DNA of 49,786 bases. It comes from Candidatus Colenecus caballi (lineage in GTDB: Bacteria > Bacteroidota > Bacteroidia > Bacteroidales > Bacteroidaceae). Made by a program: the position numbers and the translations under genes. The stretch spans positions 1-49,786 of the forward strand of contig JAGHSY010000079.1 in the NCBI GenBank assembly GCA_018065615.1. Direction: 5' to 3'. The notes under the pieces were generated by a model. That model searched no databases. It worked only from the letters and a program-made list of their open reading frames with translations, and had not been told where the DNA came from. Below are positions 43,450 through 49,786 of the stretch, piece by piece. Position 1 is the stretch's first letter. Each line of letters starts with the position of its first letter.

Positions 43450-46400
43450 CTATGGGCAGACGGGCCGTACGGACCGACCGGAGTCGCGGAGGTGGTGGTG
43501 CCAATTCACACCTCCCGAATCGAAGTCCAGGTAGTACGCGCCGTCCGGGTTGCCCGTACTGAGCGAACTGGACCAGAAGTAGCCGTAGGAACCAACGTCG
43601 TAGAGGGTCGTGCCGCCGCGTAATCCCGCTGCAGGAAGAAAGATACAATTGCCCACGTAGCCGGATTTCTTGCTCACTATCTTGTAACCGTTAACACCAT
43701 TCATTGTGGTCCGCGTCCAGGTGCAGTTGCTGGTGTTGCGTAATTCGTCCTGCTCGGCATTAGTCGGCATTCGCCAATCTCCACCCCAGTTTGCATGGGC
43801 GGCATCGTCTTCAGGGTCAAGGACACTATTGTTATCGGTAAAGCCGTTGTAACCATAGCTGCTATTGGTGCAGTATTTGGTCATGCTGTCATATGAGCCT
43901 TTGCAGTACTTGTAGGTGGACCAGCTGTAGTCGGACTTTGGTTCTGTCTCACCCCAGGCGAAGTAGTCACCATATTCCTCTGGCTTTGTGGCACCGACGT
44001 TGCAGTTGGCCCACTTGACACTCAGGCCAAGGTCAACGTACTCTGGTTCAATTGGCTTGACTGTCACTGAACAGGTGGCAGAAAACGAGCCGCTGGAGGC
44101 AGTGATGGTACAGGTGCCAACGGATACGGCAGTTACCTTGCCAATCTGATCAACGGTGACAACGCTGCTGTTGCTGGTGGTCCAGGTGACAGTGTTGCTT
44201 GTTGCTCCATTTTCGTACCGTACAGTCGCCGTCAAAGTTTCCGTTTCGCCTGGCTGAATTTCGATGGACTGTTTGCCAAGGCTGACGCCTATGACAGGAA
44301 CAGGGCAGACGGGCCGCACGGAGTTGCCGCAGTAACGGGCAACGTAGTTTCTCGAGGAATAAAAATTCGAGTTGGAAATCAAGTAGGATGCACCATCCGA
44401 CAAGCCCGCGAGGGAACTGGACAAGTAGCCGCCATCGGAGCCACTAAGAAGACCAAGTTTCGTACCTTTACAATATCCAGCCGCGGGAAGAAAAATGTAA
44501 TTGCCAACATAACCCGACTTTTTGCTGACGACCTTGTAACCGCTAACGTTGTTCATCGTAGTCCAAGTCCAGGTGCAATTGCTGCTGTTACAAAGTTCAT
44601 CCTGCTCAGCACTGGTAGGCATACGCCAGTCTCCGCCCCAGTTCACATGGGCGGCATCGTCCTCAAGGTCAAGGATAGTCTTGCTGTCGGTATATCCGTA
44701 GTAGCCGTAGCTGCTATTATTGCAGTACTTGGTCATGGTGGTTTCACTGCCCTTGCAGTACTTGTAAGTGGACCAACTGTAACTGGACTTTGGTTCTGTC
44801 TCGCCCCAGGCAAAATAGTCACCATATTCTTCCGGCTTTGTGGCTCCAACGTTGAAAGTAGCCCATTTGACACTTAGGCCAAGATCTACGTACTTATATG
44901 GGCTAGAGACTATTACGGAGCAAGTGGCGGAGTACGAGCCGCTGGTGGCTGTGATGATGCAGGTGCCAACTGATACGGCTGTAACCTTGCCAGTCTGGTC
45001 AACAGCGGCGACACCAGTGTTGCTGCTGGACCAAGTTACGGTGTTGCCGGTTGTTCCATTTTCGTACTGGACCGTTGCTGTCAGAGTTTCTGTGCCGCCT
45101 TCCATTATTTCAACGGACTGTCTGCTAAGGCTGATGCTTGTGACAGGAACTGGGCAGACGGGCCGTACGGACTGACCGTAGTCGCGGCCGCCGCTGCCGT
45201 CCCAATACACACCCCCCGAACCGAAGTACAGGCAGTACGCGCCGCCCGGGCTGCCCGTATTGAGCGAACTGGACCAGTAGTAGCCGTCGGAGCCAACGCG
45301 GTAGAGGGCCGTGCCGCCGCGGTATCCCGCTGCGGGAAGAAAAATATAATTGCCTGCGTAGCCGGACTTCTTACTTACTACCTTGTAACCATTAACGCCA
45401 TTCATCGTGGTCCACGTCCAGGTACAGTTGCTGGTGTTGCGTAATTCGTCCTTCTCGGCCTTAGTCGGCATTCGCCAATCTCCACCCCAGTTTACATGGG
45501 CGGCATCGTCCTCAGGGTCAAGGACACTATTGTTATCGGTAAAGCCGTTGTAACCATAGCTGCTATTATCACAATATTTGGTCATGCTGTCATATGAGCC
45601 TTTGCAGTACTTGTAGGTGGACCAACTATAGTCTGACTTTGTTTCTGTCTCGCCCCAGGCAAAGTAGTCGCCGTAGTCTTCGGGCTTTTCGGCACCGACG
45701 TTGCAGGTGGCCCATTTGACGCTCAGGCCAAGGTCAACGTACTGCATATCTACTCTGTCCTTCTGCACTACTGTCACGTTCTTGTTCACCGAGCCGGTCA
45801 CGACATCGGTCAGAGACAGAGAAAGTGTGGCCTGACGCTCTTCTGTACCGTCAGTATAGTCCTGCGCCGTTACCGTAAACTGGGTTGCGGACAGCCTGTT
45901 GACGGTAATCCACGCTGCGGTGTTAGTGATTTCACATACGCCATCAGTCTCAATAAGAACGGCATCGGATGTGCCACCCCTTCTGAAGAATGTCAGCGTG
46001 TCAGCCGATGTGCGCAGATAACGGGCGGCCTGAGTGGCCTGGATGCTGATGGGTGTCAAACCTTGTACCTTGACCGTAACATAGCTGCTGCGCGGTGTCG
46101 CAGACGGGTTATCCTTTGCCTTGATGGTGACAGAACTGTCATCAGAGCCACCGGTCAGAGATGCAGAAAGCCAGTCGGCCCCTGACTCTATTGTCCAATC
46201 GACATTGGACGACAGGCTGACCTGTGTGCTGCCACCCTTTGATGTAAAGTCCAAAGCCTTTGATGAAACAGTCAAATAGCGGCCGGCCTGATACACAGGT
46301 ATTGCAATTGTCCGGCCTTCAATTTCAACCGATACAATACCGGTACGTGCCGTCCCAGATTCATTTGCAGTAGCACTGACACAAATGGTCTCATTTCCTG

Positions 46401-47721
46401 TGCCAGATGTGGGGCTTACGCTAATCCAGCCATTGTCCGAGCCTGCTACCCAGTCGGCATCGGACTCCAACTGAAATGTGAGCTGGCCGGCACGGGCCGA
46501 AAAATGGAGGGCGGTAGAATCGGCCGCAAGCGTATGACCGGCCTGGAAGACGTCTATTTCCCGCGGGCTGTCAACGGCTGCAGGAGTTATGTAAATCCTG
46601 TACTGGCGGGAGTCCGCATTATTGTTTTTCTTTACCTCAACCGTCACTGATGCGTTGCCCGTGCCGCTTGACGGTGTCACGGTTAACCACTCAGGCATAC
46701 CGTCACAGAACTTCCACGGAGCATTGGATGTTACCTGTATCTGCAACTTTGCAGACGTTACAGGGAATTCAAGTTCCGTCCGGTCAACGCTAAGGTGTAT
46801 GCCTTCCTGCCTGACAGGTATTTCTATCCGGTTCTGGGCAGACAGTTCAAGATAGACGAATCCCTCTCTGTCCAGAGTGGTGTTATTGGCCAACGCCTTT
46901 ACACTGACTATAACAGTCCCGGCAGGACCTGTCTGCGGCGTGATTTCAAGCCATGAATATGCAGTCCTGGCTGTCCACCCGGCATCGGACTGTACTGATA
47001 CGCTTTCCGTACCGCCGCCAACAGGGAAAGTCAGATTTTTGGTCGTACTGCTTATGTTGGCGGGACGCTGTGTGACAGTAATGTATTCCAGGCTCTCACT
47101 GGTTGACACCTCTATCTTGACAGAACGGGATACGTTTGTTGTGTTGGCTGTAACTGTGACCGTCACGTTGTCTGCAGACTTGGATGCACTGCACCAAGAT
47201 GACGAATTGGACGGTACAGATACCTTCCATGAGTCGGTATTGGAAATGACCGGCACTTCTTTGCTTCCGGCAGCACCGTCAAGAACTATACTTGAAATCT
47301 GGGGAACTGCCGAATAGCTGCAGCGGTCCTGCGTGACTGTAAGCTGTGTGCTGTAGTTCCAGTCATCTTCACGGGAGCGCAGGGTTATGATGCCGACCCT
47401 TGACGTTGTGCTGGCGTTCTCCTTGACCGTCACTTTGATTATTGCAGTATTTGAGCCGGATAAAGATGATAAGGTTATCCATGATGGTATATCCGTGAAC
47501 TCCCATGATGTATTGGTTGAACTCACCGACAAATCTGAAGATTCTGATTCCGAGCTGAATGTCAGACTATGAGCCGATATGTTCAGCTGGCGGATTGTTA
47601 CAGAAGGCACCATCCCGCTGAACGGCTCTCCTTTGTCTTCACATGAAATCAGAACTGCTGCAAGGAATGGTATTGCCAGCAATGGCAGTATTATATTTTT
47701 CAGTCTCATTGTCATCTGCAT
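43450..47721 (-). CDS. Large surface lipoprotein with BACON array and three FISUMP domains
   Basis: A 1423-residue lipoprotein (lipobox AVLISC). About seven BACON-like repeats occupy residues 45-655, each with a pattern like SWITLSSLSG or WLTVTPSSGTGNASVTV. Three FISUMP domains follow at about 660-855, 943-1140 and 1229-1423, each starting YVDLGLSVKWA and ending SVRPVCP, separated by Big_2-type immunoglobulin-like domains (ETLTATVQYENGTTGNTVTW; ETLTATVRYENGATSNTVTW). FISUMP copies 1 and 3 share long identical DNA blocks, yet their last ~50 codons differ by replacements. The start ATG overlaps the PEGA gene stop (TAATG). Probably displayed on the cell surface for binding glycans or partner cells (inference). 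Confidence 0.88.
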   Translation of the reverse strand: MQMTMRLKNIILPLLAIPFLAAVLISCEDKGEPFSGMVPSVTIRQLNISAHSLTFSSESESSDLSVSSTNTSWEFTDIPSWITLSSLSGSNTAIIKVTVKENASTTSRVGIITLRSREDDWNYSTQLTVTQDRCSYSAVPQISSIVLDGAAGSKEVPVISNTDSWKVSVPSNSSSWCSASKSADNVTVTVTANTTNVSRSVKIEVSTSESLEYITVTQRPANISSTTKNLTFPVGGGTESVSVQSDAGWTARTAYSWLEITPQTGPAGTVIVSVKALANNTTLDREGFVYLELSAQNRIEIPVRQEGIHLSVDRTELEFPVTSAKLQIQVTSNAPWKFCDGMPEWLTVTPSSGTGNASVTVEVKKNNNADSRQYRIYITPAAVDSPREIDVFQAGHTLAADSTALHFSARAGQLTFQLESDADWVAGSDNGWISVSPTSGTGNETICVSATANESGTARTGIVSVEIEGRTIAIPVYQAGRYLTVSSKALDFTSKGGSTQVSLSSNVDWTIESGADWLSASLTGGSDDSSVTIKAKDNPSATPRSSYVTVKVQGLTPISIQATQAARYLRTSADTLTFFRRGGTSDAVLIETDGVCEITNTAAWITVNRLSATQFTVTAQDYTDGTEERQATLSLSLTDVVTGSVNKNVTVVQKDRVDMQYVDLGLSVKWATCNVGAEKPEDYGDYFAWGETETKSDYSWSTYKYCKGSYDSMTKYCDNSSYGYNGFTDNNSVLDPEDDAAHVNWGGDWRMPTKAEKDELRNTSNCTWTWTTMNGVNGYKVVSKKSGYAGNYIFLPAAGYRGGTALYRVGSDGYYWSSSLNTGSPGGAYCLYFGSGGVYWDGSGGRDYGQSVRPVCPVPVTSISLSRQSVEIMEGGTETLTATVQYENGTTGNTVTWSSSNTGVAAVDQTGKVTAVSVGTCIITATSGSYSATCSVIVSSPYKYVDLGLSVKWATFNVGATKPEEYGDYFAWGETEPKSSYSWSTYKYCKGSETTMTKYCNNSSYGYYGYTDSKTILDLEDDAAHVNWGGDWRMPTSAEQDELCNSSNCTWTWTTMNNVSGYKVVSKKSGYVGNYIFLPAAGYCKGTKLGLLSGSDGGYLSSSLAGLSDGASYLISNSNFYSSRNYVARYCGNSVRPVCPVPVIGVSLGKQSIEIQPGETETLTATVRYENGATSNTVTWTTSNSSVVTVDQIGKVTAVSVGTCTITASSGSFSATCSVTVKPIEPEYVDLGLSVKWANCNVGATKPEEYGDYFAWGETEPKSDYSWSTYKYCKGSYDSMTKYCTNSSYGYNGFTDNNSVLDPEDDAAHANWGGDWRMPTNAEQDELRNTSNCTWTRTTMNGVNGYKIVSKKSGYVGNCIFLPAAGLRGGTTLYDVGSYGYFWSSSLSTGNPDGAYYLDFDSGGVNWHHHLRDSGRSVRPVCP
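43474..43626 (-). other. Variable segment of FISUMP domain 3
   Basis: Coding segment between the conserved FLPAAG and SVRPVCP. Against copy 1 nearly all differences are replacements at codon positions 1 or 2; the segment reads LDFDSGGVNWHHHLRDSGR where copy 1 has LYFGSGGVYWDGSGGRDYGQ. Confidence 0.6.
44322..44478 (-). other. Variable segment of FISUMP domain 2
   Basis: The most divergent of the three in this gene: GYCKGTKLGLLSGSDGGYL, then LISNSNFYSSRNYVARYCGN before SVRPVCP, compared with copies 1 and 3. Confidence 0.5.
45173..45327 (-). other. Variable segment of FISUMP domain 1
   Basis: Reference copy for comparison with domain 3: GYRGGTALYRVGSDGYYW then LYFGSGGVYWDGSGGRDYGQ, one codon longer than domain 3 in the last loop. 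Confidence 0.6.
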
Positions 47722-49478
47722 TAGAAGTATAGTTCAACACCAATTTCAGCAGCAAACCCGGAACACCAGTCACAGACAAGTGACGTGTACTTGTCAAGCT
47801 GTTCGGCAATAGGACCCATCCGGACCGGTTTAAGATAAGATGGTCTTGCAACAAGGGCAATATGCCTTAAAGGAGAGTATTCAAGTTTAAGACCGGCCAT
47901 GGCACTCAGTACGCCGGTCTCCTGGTCTTCACTCTGTATTACCAGGTTTGAAACGCCGGCCTGCGGCGTTATCCGGAACATATTGTTCAGCCTTATGCCG
48001 TAACCCAATACGGCAGACAGTTTTGACTTGCACTGATACTGGCATTCCACATATCGGGTCGAGGAGGCCTCTGTCGCAGGGTCAGTCACCCAGTATATGG
48101 TCACTTTATCCTTATTGGGACTGTAATAACCTATTTCCATGTTCAGGTCATGCAGGTATATTCCGGCACTGAAGTCAATGTCTCCACCAAGACCGTACAA
48201 TGCACTCAGTTGTAACTGGTTCCGTGTCAGCAGACGTTTTGGCATATCAATGGAAATTTCCGGATGAATGGCATCTATATGCATAGTCTTGTGGTATGTC
48301 TCATAGCCCTGCTTGGAAAGCCGTATGTCGTGGTCACCCGATGACATTTCCTTCTGGAACGGAGTTATTCCCTGCGCCTGTCCGTCAATTGTCAGTGACG
48401 CTCCTGACGGATTCGACTTGAATACAGCCTGGAATACATCACTCAACTTGACACTGACACTTTCCATCTGACCTTCCTTTACAGTTACCGTTGTCTTGTA
48501 CGGGCTGTAGTCTTGGCGAATGAGTTCTATTTCATGGTCACCTATCAGGATGTCTCCCTGCAACAACGGTGTCTCACCCACCTCCTTGCCGTCCAGCAGG
48601 ACTGTAGCCCTGCCGGGAGTGCTGGTTATGGACAGCGTTCCGTAAATGGGCTGCGGTGCCGGAGCCGATACCGTTTTGGTTCCACGGGCTTCAAGCGTGA
48701 ATGATGTCACTCTTGACCTGTGCCCAGCAAGACGCGTTTCCACCTGATACATGGCCGGATCCAACTGACCTGTCCATGAACCGTGTCCTACCAGTTCGTT
48801 GTTGAGGTAAATTTCGGCATCGGACATGGGGCATTCTATGGTGACCGTTCCCTTTGACGACTTGAGCGCAACGCTTATTGTCTTCTTTTCAGAATCGACC
48901 TGGATTATTCCGTCCTCAGGACTGTAACCTGGAGCCTCTACATGATAGCTGTGACTGCCGTATGACAGAAGTTGCGACACGCTGCCTTCCAAATCAAGCT
49001 GGTACAGGTTGTCATCAATTCTTACCGATGCCGTTTTGGGTTCGACCATAATAGTCACGAACTGTGCCGATACCTGATCTTCAACTATGGTACGCACTTT
49101 GCCTGAAACAAGCCGCAGTTCATACGTGCGTCCCTTCTCGACCGGGATTGGGATGCTCCAGTCACGCAGCACGCCAAGCTGCTGGTGCGCTATTGTCAGT
49201 TTGCCGGTTCCGAACGGCACATAAACCCATACCTCGCCGGTCTTCTGTTCCGATGCGACAATGCCAAGCATGCCGTTGTCAAAGGAGAACCCGGTCTCTG
49301 ATGTGACCACCTTTATGAGCGCTGCAACATCGCCGTTCTGGTCTCGTTTCATGGTGCCGGCAGTGTTGGCTGTAAGGTCCGTCTCAAGCAGTTTGAAGCT
49401 CTCTACCGACAGGGACTGCGCACCCAGTGCAACCGCAGTCAGAACAAATGCAATTGAAAGGAATATCTTTTTGAACAT
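47721..49478 (-). CDS. PEGA-domain protein with predicted C-terminal barrel, copy 2
   Basis: A 585-residue secreted protein with signal peptide ending ALGAQ. The first ~120 residues are about 90 percent identical to copy 1; then three PEGA-like repeats (GTLSITSTPGRATVLLDGKE, AVFKSNPSGASLTIDGQAQG and an earlier GTVTIECPMSDAEIYL) and a C-terminal strand-rich part ending AAEIGVELYF with terminal Phe, strongly diverged from copy 1. One PEGA repeat more than copy 1 explains the extra length. The stop overlaps the start of the giant lipoprotein gene. It may help anchor or export the lipoprotein encoded with it (inference). Confidence 0.83.
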   Translation of the reverse strand: MFKKIFLSIAFVLTAVALGAQSLSVESFKLLETDLTANTAGTMKRDQNGDVAALIKVVTSETGFSFDNGMLGIVASEQKTGEVWVYVPFGTGKLTIAHQQLGVLRDWSIPIPVEKGRTYELRLVSGKVRTIVEDQVSAQFVTIMVEPKTASVRIDDNLYQLDLEGSVSQLLSYGSHSYHVEAPGYSPEDGIIQVDSEKKTISVALKSSKGTVTIECPMSDAEIYLNNELVGHGSWTGQLDPAMYQVETRLAGHRSRVTSFTLEARGTKTVSAPAPQPIYGTLSITSTPGRATVLLDGKEVGETPLLQGDILIGDHEIELIRQDYSPYKTTVTVKEGQMESVSVKLSDVFQAVFKSNPSGASLTIDGQAQGITPFQKEMSSGDHDIRLSKQGYETYHKTMHIDAIHPEISIDMPKRLLTRNQLQLSALYGLGGDIDFSAGIYLHDLNMEIGYYSPNKDKVTIYWVTDPATEASSTRYVECQYQCKSKLSAVLGYGIRLNNMFRITPQAGVSNLVIQSEDQETGVLSAMAGLKLEYSPLRHIALVARPSYLKPVRMGPIAEQLDKYTSLVCDWCSGFAAEIGVELYF

Positions 49479-49510
49479 GACTTCAAACCTTCATGCGGAA
49501 TAATGAGTTT

Positions 49511-49518
49511 CAAAAATA
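49511..49518 (-). promoter_or_regulatory. Minus-7 box of PEGA copy 2 operon
   Basis: TATTTTTG on the minus strand, exact TAnnTTTG match, 32 bases before the ATG. No clear minus-33 TTTG at the expected spacing. Confidence 0.45.
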
Positions 49519-49610
49519 AACAAAAATTTGCATCTATCGGATTAGACCAAATCATTATCTTTACACGTGGAATTGGATACCAATGACAATTTGTAAAAAT
49601 ACCATTCACT

Positions 49611-49709
49611 ATGAAAACAGGAAAATTGACAGAAGAGTCAGCAAACGCCGTGGATACTCCCGTCTGCGGCAAGTATGTAAATCTTATGAACGATGTGGCG
49701 TTATCTTAA
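49611..49709 (+). CDS. Possible 32-residue small protein
   Basis: A short frame beginning MKTGKLTEESANAVDTPVCG and ending NDVALS. A weak TATCTTTA box lies about 50 bases upstream. It is too short to classify and may be a remnant or a chance frame; nothing else is seen between 49519 and the window end. Confidence 0.2.
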   Translation: MKTGKLTEESANAVDTPVCGKYVNLMNDVALS

Positions 49710-49786
49710 GTGGAGGATAAGGCGAATTATCACAAGTATATTGTTATCACAAGTTGACGATTATTAATTGGCATAAATGATTGATA

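Noticed and set aside
43178-43648. A 156-residue minus-strand frame across the FISUMP gene end
   Set aside because: It runs in another frame through the FISUMP coding end, has an Arg/Leu-rich composition typical of a shadow frame and no start context.
39614-49478. A complete diversity-generating retroelement in the window
   Set aside because: No reverse transcriptase, accessory Avd-type gene or adenine-rich template repeat was found, so only a candidate target is reported.
1-49786. CRISPR arrays, tRNA and rRNA genes
   Set aside because: No regularly spaced repeats, cloverleaf-like sequences or rRNA segments were recognised on either strand.

Overview
The window looks like a chromosomal segment from a gut-type member of the order Bacteroidales (Bacteroidota). 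Evidence: TAnnTTTG minus-7 promoter boxes and few clear Shine-Dalgarno sites, BACON, FISUMP (Fib_succ_major) and PEGA domains, TonB/carboxypeptidase-regulatory barrel proteins, lipoproteins with short lipobox signals, and an ECF sigma / anti-sigma / CpxP-like set. The genus cannot be fixed from the sequence. Gene density is high; the only gene-free stretch over 300 bases is about 42.98-43.45 kb.

Layout. 0-10 kb: the end of a SpoIID/LytB protein, then (minus strand) a MurU-like nucleotidyltransferase and an AmgK-like sugar kinase fused to a RapZ C-terminal domain, a GH3 lipoprotein glycosidase, a small secreted protein, a TonB-type barrel receptor, and (plus strand) an AmpG/MurT-like transporter followed by a BadF-type MurK-like kinase. 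This reads as two arms of cell-wall sugar recycling placed close together. 10-20 kb: a phosphopantetheinyl transferase, a DUF1846 protein, two tandem paralogous MG2-type secreted proteins, ribosomal protein S1 and ribonuclease Z. 20-29 kb: ECF sigma factor, predicted anti-sigma protein, CpxP-like protein, CrcB fluoride channel, then a leftward run valS / coiled-coil membrane protein / DEAD-box helicase / serine hydrolase. 29-40 kb: MazG, a HipBA toxin-antitoxin pair, a GH30 glycosidase, a small barrel protein, a U32 protein and two tandem M13 metallopeptidases, one of which has no signal peptide.

40-49.5 kb is the most unusual part: two copies of a two-gene module, a PEGA-domain protein with a predicted C-terminal barrel followed by a lipoprotein with BACON and FISUMP domains, separated by a VapBC-type toxin-antitoxin pair. 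One lipoprotein has a single FISUMP domain; the other is 1423 residues with about seven BACON-like repeats and three FISUMP domains separated by Big_2-like domains. In the FISUMP domains the framework diverges mostly by silent changes, while the last ~50 codons before the invariant SVRPVC end differ almost only by replacements at codon positions 1 and 2. That resembles the target region of a diversity-generating retroelement, although no reverse transcriptase or template repeat lies in the window.

A short palindromic element with the core GGGGACAGTCCC and arms TGCACAAC occurs at four gene boundaries and even supplies the C-terminus of the MurU-like protein. Several promoter boxes lie so close to start codons that leaderless transcripts are predicted. 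All functions are read from sequence motifs only; no database search was possible.
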